From a virus: a stretch of 28,875 bases of DNA. The stretch is taken from positions 1 through 28,875 of IMG/VR virus record IMGVR_UViG_3300044591_000714. The stretch is one strand, 5' to 3'. The notes beneath the pieces were generated by a model. The model was not told the DNA's origin, searched no databases, and saw only the letters and a list, made by a program, of their open reading frames with translations. Within the stretch, counting starts at the first letter, position 1; each line of letters starts with the position of its first letter. The translations under genes were made by a program, and so were the position numbers. This document shows, in pieces, positions 6,810-14,451 of this stretch.

Positions 6810-8507
6810 ATGGCAGTCAACTTCAACGTCTTACGCCGTGAAGGCCCGATGAACCTTTATGAAGGGTTTGAGCAAGGGCAGCAGGCCGCTGCTCAAAACG
6901 CTCTGGCGCAGCAAAAGATGGCGCAAGAGCGCGATTTGATGTCTATGCGCCGCCAAGAGTTTCAGGCAAATCTTGAATCTACTCAAGCGGATCGCAGGCG
7001 CAAAGCGGTGGCTGAAAAAACGGCAATGTTCCGCGATAGGGTGCTTAGGGCACCTACGCCGCAGGCCGCGCGTGAACTGGTTCGGCTGCAACATTCTGAC
7101 CCTGATCTTGGGCCTGTGATACAGCAGTTCGGCTCGCTTGATCAAGACTTGGCCGACATTCCAGACGATCCAACAGGGTTTGAAAGTTGGCGCCAACGCG
7201 AGGCGATGGGTGCGGCTGAGTTTATTAAAAGCCAAGCGTCTGAGCGAGGGTTCCAAGCCCTTTTGGCAAGAGCTAGAGGTGGTCAGCCCCCGGCTGCTGC
7301 ACCTACTCCCGCACCCGTGGGTGAGGTTGTTGCAGAGCCAATAGCCGCGCCTAGAGGCGTCATGCGCGAGATCGCGCCCGGCGGCGCTGTGGGTGCGGAA
7401 GCGCCCCTCACTCGGGGTGAGCCTGCGTTTGTTAACACTCTCGCGCCTGCTGCTGCGCCGACTGTAAACGCGATGGTTGGTGGTGGCAGAACGCCCGCGC
7501 AAATCCGCGCTGAGATTGATGTTTTGAACACAGATAAATTTTCAAACGACCCTCGCGTTGTGCGGGAGATTCAGACACTGCAAAAAGAATACGCAGCCGC
7601 GCTGCGGGTCGATCCGTCTGAGCTTCGCACTATGCAAGCGCTGGGTTATCCGCTTACGCAAGAAGGATATGCGTCCTTTCGCGCAGCGCAAATGCGTGAA
7701 CAAGCGCCGCCCGCGCTTGTGCCAATTCTGCAAAACGGCAGACCAGTCCTTGTGCCGCGTGAACAAGCCGTTGGACAGACGCCGTTCAGCCCGACGTCTG
7801 TGCAAGTGTTGGGTATGGGGCCGCAGCGCGAAGCGGCGGGTCAGAAGGCGCCCGCAGGCTACCGCTTTACGCCGTCTGGCGATCTTGAGCCTATCCCTGG
7901 TGGGCCGGCTTCGCCTAGCCTAAACCCGAAAGACATCCAGAAACGCGAAGCGGCGTTCCCGCAGGCTACGCAGGCGGTCAGCGGTTTTGAAACCAAATCG
8001 GAACAGTTCATCAAAGAACTTGAGCGCTTGCGGGACGACCCTGGGCTTAACCAGATAACTGGCCCCATTTTTGGCCGCACACCTAGTGTGAGCCGCGAAG
8101 GCAGTCGGGCGCAAGCGCTGTACGACAAAATTTTTGCCAAGGGCGGCTTTCAAGCGCTGCAAGACATGCGCGAAGCATCCAAGACAGGCGGCGCGTTGGG
8201 CAACGTGTCAAACGAAGAGGGTCGTCGTCTTGAGAAATCTATCGTCGGTGGGCTTGACCGCACGCAAAATATTGCGGATGTTCAGCAAGGCATCAACGAC
8301 CTGATTGACGAAATTCGCACATCAAAGTCGCGGGTGCGTGAGGCGTACGATACAACTTATGAGTACCGCGCACAGCGCGGCGCAAGTGGCAGCGCGCCTG
8401 CCGCAAAGCAGATGTCGCCCCAAGACAAACAAGCGTTAGACTGGGCAAACAGCAATCCGAAAGATCCTCGGGCAGCGCAAATCAAGGCACGTTTGGGAGT
8501 CCAATAA
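6810..8507 (+). CDS. Internal virion/DNA ejection protein
   Basis: 565 residues; AAGGA upstream supports the ATG at 6810. Residues about 20-80 are a long Gln/Ala/Arg-rich helix (EGFEQGQQAAAQNALAQQK, then MRRQEFQANLESTQADRRRK), followed by a Pro/Ala-rich linker and further helical regions. The C-terminus ends QALDWANSNPKDPRAAQIKARLG, a tail I recognise from phage internal virion proteins. No transglycosylase motif is visible. It shares a TAATG junction with the following gene, implying coupled translation. By analogy with P22 gp20/gp16 it would be packaged in the head and ejected into the host. Family assignment is by architecture and context, not by a firm domain match. Confidence 0.65.
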   Translation: MAVNFNVLRREGPMNLYEGFEQGQQAAAQNALAQQKMAQERDLMSMRRQEFQANLESTQADRRRKAVAEKTAMFRDRVLRAPTPQAARELVRLQHSDPDLGPVIQQFGSLDQDLADIPDDPTGFESWRQREAMGAAEFIKSQASERGFQALLARARGGQPPAAAPTPAPVGEVVAEPIAAPRGVMREIAPGGAVGAEAPLTRGEPAFVNTLAPAAAPTVNAMVGGGRTPAQIRAEIDVLNTDKFSNDPRVVREIQTLQKEYAAALRVDPSELRTMQALGYPLTQEGYASFRAAQMREQAPPALVPILQNGRPVLVPREQAVGQTPFSPTSVQVLGMGPQREAAGQKAPAGYRFTPSGDLEPIPGGPASPSLNPKDIQKREAAFPQATQAVSGFETKSEQFIKELERLRDDPGLNQITGPIFGRTPSVSREGSRAQALYDKIFAKGGFQALQDMREASKTGGALGNVSNEEGRRLEKSIVGGLDRTQNIADVQQGINDLIDEIRTSKSRVREAYDTTYEYRAQRGASGSAPAAKQMSPQDKQALDWANSNPKDPRAAQIKARLGVQ

Positions 8508-10138
8508 TGGCTTTTGATCCGGATGCGTATTTGGCGCAAAAACCCGCTGCACCGCCAGCCGCGTTTGACCCTGACGCGTACTTGCAAGCCACAGCAGCAA
8601 ACATTCCTGGCCCCCGCCGCACAGGAGCCCGCGCCGATCAGATTCCCGGCTACGGTGGCCCTGTGCCTGCTGCTACCGCGCCTGTCTCAACAGCGCCCGC
8701 GTCGCTCACTGAAAGACTGCTTGCGCCGTTAGAAACTGGCGTTGCGTTGACGACGGGCGCAATCACCGCGCCTGTTGTTGAAGGCGCTAAGATATTGGGC
8801 ACCTTGACCAGCGGTCAATTTGGCACGCAAGCCGGCATTCGTGCTGGCGAAGCAACTGGCCGGCGCGTACAGCAGTTCTTCCGGCCGGCTCTTAGCCCTA
8901 CGGCGCAGGCTCAGACTGAAGCAGTTGGCAACGCTTTGGCAGCTACTGGTCTGCAAGGCGTACCGCTAAACATGATGGGCGACATTGCTACGCTTGCGCG
9001 CCCGGCAGTCCAACAAGTTGCGCCAGTTGTTCAGGCGCCTATTCAAGCGCGGCAGCAGCGCGTTCAGCAACAGCGCGTTAAAGAAAGCGAATTAAACGCA
9101 CCTCGCATTGACGCGGCCAAAGACGCTTTGGAGTTGGGGTTGGCTCTTGATCCGGCCATTTCTGCGCCCAGCGCCACCACGCGCCTTAAAACGGCGGCGG
9201 TCGGCTCTGTTGGACTGCAAGGCAACCTCTCTAAGATCAACTTGCCTCAAGTAGCAAAAGTCGCTCGTGAAGATTTGGGCCTGCCTGAAACAATTAAACT
9301 TGACGCCAAGGCTTTTGAGACCGCTCGCAGTCGCCCTGAAATTAGCGGTGCGTATGACAAAGTGCGGGCCATTCCTCGCGTAGTGGCAGATGACGCCGTG
9401 TTGAGTGAACTTGACGCATTGCGCGTTCCGGCTGCAATTGGCGATACCGGCCAAGCTGCCGCAGTCAATAGTTTTCTTGATGTAGTTAAGCAACAAATGC
9501 AGGCTGGCGCGAACGGCAAAGTTGCGCTGGACAGCATTCGCCAACTGCGACGCGACGCTCAGGCTATTTACAACCGGCAATCGGCAGGCGTTAACCCGCC
9601 GTCGCCGGCCGAGATAGCCAAGGCCGACGTGACGATGGGTGTGGCAAATGCAATTGAAAAAGCTATCGAAAACAGCATCACTGACCCTAAGTTGGTAACT
9701 GATTTCCGCAACGCCCGCACGGCGCTGGCGCGTACATACGATTACGAGCGCGCCACTAATCTGGCGACCGGCGTCGTAGACCCGCAAGCACTGGCGCGGT
9801 TGGCCGCTGAAGGCAAGCCGCTATCGGGCAAGTTGCAAAAACTGGCTAACGTAGCTGCTAACTTCCCTGAGGTCACGCAAGGCGGTGTCGTTCGCGAACC
9901 AACATGGCGCGAAAAGCTCACTCGCTCTAGCGCCGGCGGCACCGTAGGCGCGCTTGTTGGCTCGCCCTTTGGCCTGCCTGGCGCTATTGTTGGCGGCGGC
10001 GCAGGTGCTGCGGTTGGCAATGTGGCGTCCGGTGTAGCTGCGCGTCGCATGGCTTCGCCCGCATATCAGCGTGCTAACGCCTTGCCGCCCGACTATCGCC
10101 CTGTTCCAATGGACAACCAGAACAAACTTGCCCCTTGA
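8507..10138 (+). CDS. Internal virion/DNA ejection protein with glycine-zipper C-terminus
   Basis: 543 residues, the largest ejection-type protein. The first 26 residues contain a tandem repeat of FDPDAYL (residues 3-9 and 20-26, 17-residue period), a short motif common at the N-terminus of such phage proteins. Ala/Gln/Arg-rich helices follow (about residues 165-190 APIQARQQRVQQQRVKESE) with a folded helical centre. Near the C-terminus a Gly-rich hydrophobic zipper (GGTVGALVGSPFGLPGAIVG, then GGGAGAAVGNVASGV) could span a membrane. The order and sizes resemble the P22 ejection protein set. Translation is coupled to the upstream gene by overlapping stop/start. No lytic transglycosylase motif is evident. 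Confidence 0.65.
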   Translation: MAFDPDAYLAQKPAAPPAAFDPDAYLQATAANIPGPRRTGARADQIPGYGGPVPAATAPVSTAPASLTERLLAPLETGVALTTGAITAPVVEGAKILGTLTSGQFGTQAGIRAGEATGRRVQQFFRPALSPTAQAQTEAVGNALAATGLQGVPLNMMGDIATLARPAVQQVAPVVQAPIQARQQRVQQQRVKESELNAPRIDAAKDALELGLALDPAISAPSATTRLKTAAVGSVGLQGNLSKINLPQVAKVAREDLGLPETIKLDAKAFETARSRPEISGAYDKVRAIPRVVADDAVLSELDALRVPAAIGDTGQAAAVNSFLDVVKQQMQAGANGKVALDSIRQLRRDAQAIYNRQSAGVNPPSPAEIAKADVTMGVANAIEKAIENSITDPKLVTDFRNARTALARTYDYERATNLATGVVDPQALARLAAEGKPLSGKLQKLANVAANFPEVTQGGVVREPTWREKLTRSSAGGTVGALVGSPFGLPGAIVGGGAGAAVGNVASGVAARRMASPAYQRANALPPDYRPVPMDNQNKLAP

Positions 10139-10140
10139 TC

Positions 10141-10362
10141 ATGGACTACCAAATCCTCTTCAACATCGCCGTCGCCATCGCTGGGTTCTTCGGGGGCTGG
10201 ACACTCAACCGCATCTACCAAGCCATCGATCGGCTCGACGCTGACGTGCGCCAGATGCCGACGCACTACGTCGCTCGTGACGACTACCGCGCCGACATGG
10301 CCGACATCAAGTTGATGCTGGGGCGCATCTTCGACAAGCTCGACAACAAGGTAGACAAATGA
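10141..10362 (+). CDS. Small membrane protein of the lysis cassette
   Basis: 73 residues: one N-terminal membrane helix (ILFNIAVAIAGFFGGWTL, about residues 5-22), then a charged amphipathic tail (DRLDADVRQMP, RDDYRADMADIKLMLGRIFDKLDNKVDK). The ATG at 10141 is chosen; a TTG at 10135 would overlap the previous stop. There is no clear ribosome site, so it probably relies on coupling with the stop at 10136-10138. Single-pass topology with a long helical tail could fit a holin-like or inner-membrane spanin-like role, but no outer-membrane partner is seen. Its stop overlaps the start of the next membrane gene. Confidence 0.65.
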   Translation: MDYQILFNIAVAIAGFFGGWTLNRIYQAIDRLDADVRQMPTHYVARDDYRADMADIKLMLGRIFDKLDNKVDK

Positions 10363-10598
10363 TTGCAAAAGACAAACTGCTGCACCTAGGCATGGGCGTT
10401 GGCTCGACCATCGTCTTTGGCGCGGTCCACTTCCTATCTGTAGGCTGGGCCGTTGCCATCGGGGGCATCGTGTTCGGCATCTTCTACGAGTTCCAACAGT
10501 GGTATCGTAAAGAAGGTCAGCCTGACGTTTGGGACGCCATAGCGACCGCGCTGCCTGGCGTTGTTGCTGGCGTGGCTCTGGAACTGCTGAAGGTGTAA
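10359..10598 (+). CDS. Small polytopic membrane protein, possible holin/antiholin component
   Basis: 79 residues. It starts with a KDKLLHLGMGVG motif, then two or three hydrophobic helices (STIVFGAVHFLSVGW, AVAIGGIVFGIFYEFQ, AIATALPGVVAGVALELL) with a polar WYRKEGQPDVWDA loop. The DKxxH start with a later KE..D..D loop resembles small VanZ/DUF2279-like membrane proteins often found in phages, but I am not certain of the family. ATGA overlap with the upstream gene. Location two genes before the lysozyme suggests a lysis-timing or membrane role. Confidence 0.65.
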   Translation: MIAKDKLLHLGMGVGSTIVFGAVHFLSVGWAVAIGGIVFGIFYEFQQWYRKEGQPDVWDAIATALPGVVAGVALELLKV

Positions 10599-10600
10599 GT

Positions 10601-11017
10601 ATGTCAGACCAAGACCTGAACCACGAACTCGCGCTTATCAAAGAGCAGGCCAAAGTTGAGCTGAGCAGACTGCAAGCGCAGAGCACCGCCAAAGAAGTTG
10701 CCGGTAAGGCGATTGGTGAAAGCGGCCTCTTCTACATCACGCTGATCATCGTGATCGGCGTCGGCTCCAGCGTAGTGCTGGAGAATGAGAAGATCGCCGC
10801 CGTTATGGGCCTGCTGGGCGCCGCTTTGACCGCGCTGATCAGTATGCTCAACGGCATCGCTGGCGCAAACACCAAACAAGAGAAGCCCGAGTTTGAGGTC
10901 ATGAAGCAACTGATCGACAAGCTCGACCGCCTTGAGCAGCCCATGCGCGTTGACGTTGAAGGCGACAAAGTCACTGTTCGCAAGGGTGATGACGTTGTCA
11001 CCACGAAGAAGGAGTGA
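10601..11017 (+). CDS. Holin-like membrane protein
   Basis: 138 residues from ATG 10601, two bases after the preceding stop. A charged N-terminal helix (NHELALIKEQAKVELSRLQAQS) is followed by two membrane helices (about residues 44-60, FYITLIIVIGVGSSVVL, and 65-88, IAAVMGLLGAALTALISMLNGIAG) joined by a short polar turn. A charged C-terminal cytoplasmic region ends in EGDKVTVRKGDDVVTTKKE. Two helices with charged ends is class II holin topology. It lies in a run of four membrane-protein genes before the endolysin. Which of them is the actual holin cannot be decided from sequence. Confidence 0.65.
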   Translation: MSDQDLNHELALIKEQAKVELSRLQAQSTAKEVAGKAIGESGLFYITLIIVIGVGSSVVLENEKIAAVMGLLGAALTALISMLNGIAGANTKQEKPEFEVMKQLIDKLDRLEQPMRVDVEGDKVTVRKGDDVVTTKKE

Positions 11018-11019
11018 GC

Positions 11020-11505
11020 ATGGACTGGCTTAAACAGATCGCGCCCACCGTTGCCACCGCGCTAGGTGGCCCGCTAGCCGGCATGGCTGTGTCGGCTATC
11101 TCCAAAGCCATCGGCGTGGACGAGGACAAGGTCCAAGACATGATCTCCAGCAACAAGCTAAGTGCCGATCAAGTGGCGCAGCTAAAGTTGGCCGAGATTG
11201 AGCTTGCCAAGCAGGCGCAAGAACTTGGTCTGAACTTTGAAAAGCTGGCCGTGGAAGACCGCAAGTCTGCACGGGAGATGCAGGCCACGACCCGCTCGAT
11301 GATGCCGCCAATTTTGGCCGGTGCAGTCACCATCGGGTTCTTTGGCATCGTGGTGATGATGTTCTTCAACCAAGTAGACAGCAACAACCCGGCGATCTTG
11401 ATGATGCTGGGGTCGCTGGGCACCGCTTGGACGGGTATCATTGCCTACTACTTTGGCTCGTCTGCCGGCTCTCAAGCCAAAACAGAAATGATGGCGAAAA
11501 AATGA
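11020..11505 (+). CDS. Holin, resembling the 3TM gene-transfer-release holin family
   Basis: 161 residues. ATG 11020 has a strong AAGGAG five bases upstream; the earlier GTG at 11014 would fall inside that site. The N-terminal part (PTVATALGGPLAGMAVSAISKAIG), the helical acidic middle (DQVAQLKLAEIELAKQAQELGLNFEKLAVEDRKSAREMQ) and two C-terminal membrane helices (ILAGAVTIGFFGIVVMMFF and ILMMLGSLGTAWTGIIAYYFG) match the pattern of Holin_3TMs proteins. These permeabilise the inner membrane to release endolysin. Its TGA overlaps the lysozyme ATG, the tightest coupling in the cassette, making it the best holin candidate. Confidence 0.75.
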   Translation: MDWLKQIAPTVATALGGPLAGMAVSAISKAIGVDEDKVQDMISSNKLSADQVAQLKLAEIELAKQAQELGLNFEKLAVEDRKSAREMQATTRSMMPPILAGAVTIGFFGIVVMMFFNQVDSNNPAILMMLGSLGTAWTGIIAYYFGSSAGSQAKTEMMAKK

Positions 11506-12014
11506 AACACAATTGGGAAGAAGCGCTCAAGCACATCCTCAAGTACGAGGGTGGTTACGTCAACCATCCTGCCGACCCTGGCGGCATGACTAACCTAGGA
11601 GTGACTAAACGTGTCTGGGAAGATTGGTCCAATGGTGCTGCCACCGAAGCCGACATGCGCTCGCTCACGCCTGATATGGTTGCGCCGCTGTATAAGAAGC
11701 GTTACTGGGATGTCGTTCGCGGTGATGAGCTTCCTTCTGGTGTTGATCTGTGCGTTGTTGATTGCGCCGTTAATGCTGGTCCTGGCCGGGCTGCTCAGTT
11801 CCTCCAGCAAGCCGTAGGCGTCCCAGTTGACGGGCAGATCGGCCCCAAGACGTTGGCCGCTGTAACGGCCATGCCCGCCGATGAACTCATCGAGAAGTTC
11901 TGCGATCTGCGAGAGGCTCACTACAAGAGCCTGTCCACCTTCGCCACCTTTGGCAAAGGCTGGATGCGCCGACTGGACTCGGTTGAGGCCGAATCCAAAA
12001 CGCTAACGGCGTAA
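11502..12014 (+). CDS. Endolysin, GH108-family lysozyme
   Basis: 170 residues from ATG 11502, which overlaps the holin stop. The N-terminal domain has the glycoside hydrolase 108 signature KYEGGYVNHPADPGGMTN followed by LGVT, with Glu16 of the EGG motif the expected catalytic acid. MAPLYKKRYWDVVRGDELP and VDLCVVDCAVNAGPGRAAQFLQQ continue the family. The C-terminal part (GVPVDGQIGPKTLAAV) is the PG_binding_3 type peptidoglycan-binding segment. It would cut the glycan backbone of the host wall at lysis. There is no signal peptide, so it depends on a holin. It converges with the minus-strand operon and overlaps the last gene of that operon by 12 bases. Confidence 0.92.
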   Translation: MKHNWEEALKHILKYEGGYVNHPADPGGMTNLGVTKRVWEDWSNGAATEADMRSLTPDMVAPLYKKRYWDVVRGDELPSGVDLCVVDCAVNAGPGRAAQFLQQAVGVPVDGQIGPKTLAAVTAMPADELIEKFCDLREAHYKSLSTFATFGKGWMRRLDSVEAESKTLTA

Positions 12015-12182
12015 CAAGTCCCGATAGGCGTTAATCGCCGTCTTCAGGTCTTGGCGCAGGTGCATGATCTCGTCCTGCTGCTCTTGCATCTTTGCGTAGG
12101 CGTCCTGCGCGAACTTTGCCAGCGTCGCTGGCTGCCAGCTTTGGAAGTCTGGCGCGTTCTTCTGTGAAAAATCAGTGCTCAT
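12003..12182 (-). CDS. Small coiled-coil protein, last gene of the left minus-strand operon
   Basis: 59 residues read from 12182 to 12003. Sequence MSTDFSQKNAPDFQSWQPATLAKFAQ followed by a predicted coiled coil (AKMQEQQDEIMHLRQDLKTAINAYRDLLRR). The start overlaps the stop of the zinc-ribbon gene (ATGA). Its end overlaps the lysozyme 3' end by 12 bases on the opposite strand, so the operons converge with no room for a terminator. No function is recognised. Confidence 0.65.
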   Translation of the reverse strand: MSTDFSQKNAPDFQSWQPATLAKFAQDAYAKMQEQQDEIMHLRQDLKTAINAYRDLLRR

Positions 12183-12535
12183 TGTTGCGCTCGTGTGTTG
12201 CTTTGATACGCAGGTATCCCCGCCCGCCGACCTATGGTGCTGATCATGTTATCACTAAGGCCAAATGTTTTGGCGATCACAAAATGCTTTTCGCCAGTAC
12301 GCATCATGTTCAGGATTTGCTCATTGCGTGCGTGCAGTTTTTGCTTTTTACGGATGCTTTTAATGTGCGGAAGAAGATACTTTTTTAGCGTCTCTTCTAG
12401 CCCGTCATCTATCTCATAGGTAAAAAACTTCAGCCCGCACTGGCCGCAACCGCGCCGCCGCCGCATAACTAGCGCGTCATGCTCTGTCCGAGAGTCCAAA
12501 ACGGATGTCTTGCACCCACACTGCACGCACTTCAC
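12179..12535 (-). CDS. NrdR-like zinc ribbon fused to a helix-turn-helix: putative phage regulator
   Basis: 118 residues. Residues 1-41 look like the zinc ribbon of NrdR: Cys3-x2-Cys6 and Cys30-x2-Cys33, with VLDSR and RRRRGCGQCGLKFFTYE between and after them. Bacterial NrdR continues into an ATP-cone that senses nucleotides; here that is replaced by a basic helical linker (about 45-75, LKKYLLPHIKSIRKKQK) and a helix-turn-helix-like segment (about 78-105, ILNMMRTGEKHFVIAKTFG then LSDNMISTIGRRAG). This suggests a DNA-binding regulator that borrowed the ribbon without nucleotide sensing. ATGA overlaps join it to both neighbouring genes. The ribbon assignment is confident; targets are unknown. 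It may act on phage promoters or host nrd genes. Confidence 0.7.
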   Translation of the reverse strand: MKCVQCGCKTSVLDSRTEHDALVMRRRRGCGQCGLKFFTYEIDDGLEETLKKYLLPHIKSIRKKQKLHARNEQILNMMRTGEKHFVIAKTFGLSDNMISTIGRRAGIPAYQSNTRAQQ

Positions 12536-12723
12536 TTTGCCTCCGTTGCGCGGCGTAGGTACGACGTCAGACGCTTGATCTTAACGTCGTAGTACTTGCA
12601 CATGGACTCAGCGTATTCGTGCGCTGACTGAGCCTCTAGCAGCTTGCGCTTGGCCTCTTCCAACTCTTTGAGCGCCAGCGTCTCGGCGCTTGGCGGCAAA
12701 AATACTTTGAAAATCTTGTTCAT
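12532..12723 (-). CDS. Small hypothetical phage protein with charged helix
   Basis: 63 residues, MNKIFKVFLPPSAETLALKE leading into a long charged helix (ELEEAKRKLLEAQSAHEYAESMCKYYDVKIKRLTSYLRR), probably a coiled coil. Start and stop overlap neighbouring genes by 4 bases each, a strong sign of a real operon member. No family role is known to me; small helical proteins of this kind are frequent beside phage helicase/nuclease genes. Confidence 0.65.
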   Translation of the reverse strand: MNKIFKVFLPPSAETLALKELEEAKRKLLEAQSAHEYAESMCKYYDVKIKRLTSYLRRATEAK

Positions 12724-12902
12724 TTGATTGCTTCCTTCAGTAGTTCCACTCGTTCCCGCGCTGCGCGCAGCATGGTGTAGCGCTGGTGCAGGCGCTCCAA
12801 GAACGTCACGCGCTTGGCGCCTTGGCGTTCAATCTCAAGCAGCGCCAGCACCTCATCCTCGGTCAGCATGTTTAGCTTTTTGTTTAGCTCGCGCCAGTTC
12901 AT
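12720..12902 (-). CDS. Small hypothetical helical protein
   Basis: 60 residues, MNWRELNKKLNMLTEDEVLALLE followed by RVTFLERLHQRYTMLRAARERVELLKEAIK. It is all-helical and has a GGAG-type ribosome site (GGAGAAGAAAG) ahead of the ATG. The 5' end overlaps the 3' end of the upstream small gene by 50 bases in another frame, and its stop overlaps the next start by 4. The N-terminal EDEVLALLEIER pattern suggests a compact helical bundle. No function is recognised. Confidence 0.65.
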   Translation of the reverse strand: MNWRELNKKLNMLTEDEVLALLEIERQGAKRVTFLERLHQRYTMLRAARERVELLKEAIK

Positions 12903-13029
12903 CTTTCTTCTCCAGTTGTTCGAGTGATTTTTTTAGCCGCTCCATCAGGCGCTGCGCTTGGTTGTACTGCTTGACGGCGATGCGGAACTGCGCCTTCGTC
13001 GAGCGGATACGGTCTTTCAGGGTGTTCAT
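12853..13029 (-). CDS. Small basic helical protein overlapping two neighbours
   Basis: 58 residues from ATG 13029-13027, which overlaps the helicase stop as ATGA, to TGA at 12853-12855. Sequence MNTLKDRIRSTKAQFRIAVKQ then NQAQRLMERLKKSLEQLEKKDELARAKQK: one long basic coiled-coil helix. It overlaps the next gene by 50 bases, more than other overlaps here, which lowers confidence a little. The ATGA coupling and uninterrupted helix pattern argue that it is expressed. Confidence 0.55.
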   Translation of the reverse strand: MNTLKDRIRSTKAQFRIAVKQYNQAQRLMERLKKSLEQLEKKDELARAKQKAKHADRG

Positions 13030-14306
13030 TTCAGACTCTCCATTGCAATGTCACTGACCGCCTGCTTGCTGTGCAGCGCGGCCCATATCTTCTCATCGAC
13101 CGTCTGGTTGGCGATCATGACGTAGCACCAGACGTCGTGGCGCTGCCCGGATCGGTGCAAGCGCCCGTTGGCCTGCTCGAACAGCTCAAGGCTCCAAGGC
13201 AGGCTGAGCCAAACGATGTGGTGGCCGCCGTGCTGGAGGTTGAGCCCGTGCCCGGCGGATCGCGGGTGCAGGCATAGAAGGCGTATTCGTCCGGCGTTCC
13301 AGTCATCAATGCTGTCAACCGTTCGGGCGTGAGGGAAGCGCCGCTGTAGTTCATTGAGTTCCTCGATGAAGTTGTAGAAAACGATAGTGTTGGCCTGCTG
13401 GTTCTCGGCCAGCAACTCCTCCAGCCGGTCGAACTTGTGGCTGCTGAACCAGACTGGCTCTGGCGTGTAGACGAAGCCAGCCGCCATCTGCGAGAGCTTT
13501 TGCGTCACTACGGCGGCGTTGATCGCCACCGCAGTCGCGTCCGGAAAGCGCGTCACGAAGTCCTTCTTCATGTCCTCGTACGGCTTGCGGTCGGGCAGGT
13601 CCATCCGCACCTCGACCGTGTGCAGCGGCGGCAGCTTGTCCTTGTACTCGCCTGGCTCCAGCACGAACGTCGCCGGCTTGATCCGGGCCATAACCTGCTC
13701 CAGCGCGCCGGGGCGCGGTTGCCAGTCGTTGTAGTCCTTGTTGACGAGGTAGAAGTACTGCTGCTGGAACGCGCCCTTGCTGCGGCCTAGTAGCTTCTGG
13801 TCGATGATCTTGCACTGCCCGAACACGTCCTCAAGGCCGTTGCTGGTAAAGCTGCCGGTCAGGCCCCAGCGGATCGGGCAGTCGAGCGCCTTGGCGAGCG
13901 CCTTGAACCGAGCGCCCGACGGATTCTTCAAGCGCGTCAGCTCATCGAACACAATGCCGTCGAAGGTGCTTAGGTCTTGCTCGGCCAGCCACTGGAGGTT
14001 GTCGTAGTTGGTGACAACAACATCTGCTGAACTATTAAGGGCTGTTTTACGGTGAGTTGGCGTTCCAGTAGCAACCGCGACCGTCAGTTTAGGCGCCCAC
14101 TTGTAGGCTTCGGCAAACCAAACTGTTTGCGCTACGCGCAGCGGCGCCAGCACTAAGAACCGTGACGCATAGCCGTCTCGCATTATGTCTTGCATGGCCG
14201 TTAGCGTGATCGCCGTCTTGCCTGCGCCGACCGGCGCTAGGATCATGGCGCGGTCGTGCTCGTACAGGAAGTCAGCCGCCTGCTCTTGATAGGGTCGTAG
14301 GTTCAT
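13026..14306 (-). CDS. SNF2-like DEAD/DEAH-type helicase (superfamily 2)
   Basis: 426 residues. It begins with the Q-motif-like LRPYQEQAADFL, then Walker A APVGAGKT (residues 24-31), motif Ia LVLAPLRVAQTVW, motif II as FDEL (Asp121-Glu122-Leu) followed by LKNPSGARF, motif III LTGSF, and in the second RecA domain PRSAGHGLNLQHG and motif VI QANGRLHRSGQR. This is the compact SNF2-type helicase common in phage replication modules. It is thought to remodel or unwind DNA during replication or recombination. The next gene upstream in the operon is a VRR-NUC nuclease, a frequent partner, so the two may act as a unit on branched DNA. Motif II ends in L rather than the classical H, as often seen in phage members. 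Confidence 0.92.
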   Translation of the reverse strand: MNLRPYQEQAADFLYEHDRAMILAPVGAGKTAITLTAMQDIMRDGYASRFLVLAPLRVAQTVWFAEAYKWAPKLTVAVATGTPTHRKTALNSSADVVVTNYDNLQWLAEQDLSTFDGIVFDELTRLKNPSGARFKALAKALDCPIRWGLTGSFTSNGLEDVFGQCKIIDQKLLGRSKGAFQQQYFYLVNKDYNDWQPRPGALEQVMARIKPATFVLEPGEYKDKLPPLHTVEVRMDLPDRKPYEDMKKDFVTRFPDATAVAINAAVVTQKLSQMAAGFVYTPEPVWFSSHKFDRLEELLAENQQANTIVFYNFIEELNELQRRFPHARTVDSIDDWNAGRIRLLCLHPRSAGHGLNLQHGGHHIVWLSLPWSLELFEQANGRLHRSGQRHDVWCYVMIANQTVDEKIWAALHSKQAVSDIAMESLK

Positions 14307-14451
14307 TTTTTACCGACTCAATAAATCGTTTCAGCGCCTCGGCGTCAAACACATACTTCTCAACAAACTTGTGATAGTCCGGGTATGCGGCGCGGGTTTC
14401 GATGTTGCCGCCAGCCTCAAGCACTGCGCTCCTTAATCCACTCATTGACAT
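14272..14451 (-). CDS. Small hypothetical protein bridging nuclease and helicase genes
   Basis: 59 residues read from ATG 14451 to TGA at 14272-14274. Sequence [27 protein letters not shown] continues KFVEKYVFDAEALKRFIESVKN. It covers the otherwise empty gap between the VRR-NUC gene (35-base overlap) and the helicase (35-base overlap). The protein looks compositionally normal and helical, unlike a shadow frame. A second in-frame ATG at 14445 is possible. Function unknown. Confidence 0.5.
   Translation of the reverse strand: MSMSGLRSAVLEAGGNIETRAAYPDYHKFVEKYVFDAEALKRFIESVKNEPTTLSRAGG

Noticed and set aside
9092-9787. 231-codon minus-strand frame inside the large ejection gene
   Set aside because: No ribosome site and Arg/Cys-rich biased composition; the plus-strand gene is continuous across it.
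12092-12419. Plus-strand frames opposite the zinc-ribbon gene
   Set aside because: They are antisense to a gene with a clear NrdR-like ribbon and ATGA couplings on both sides.
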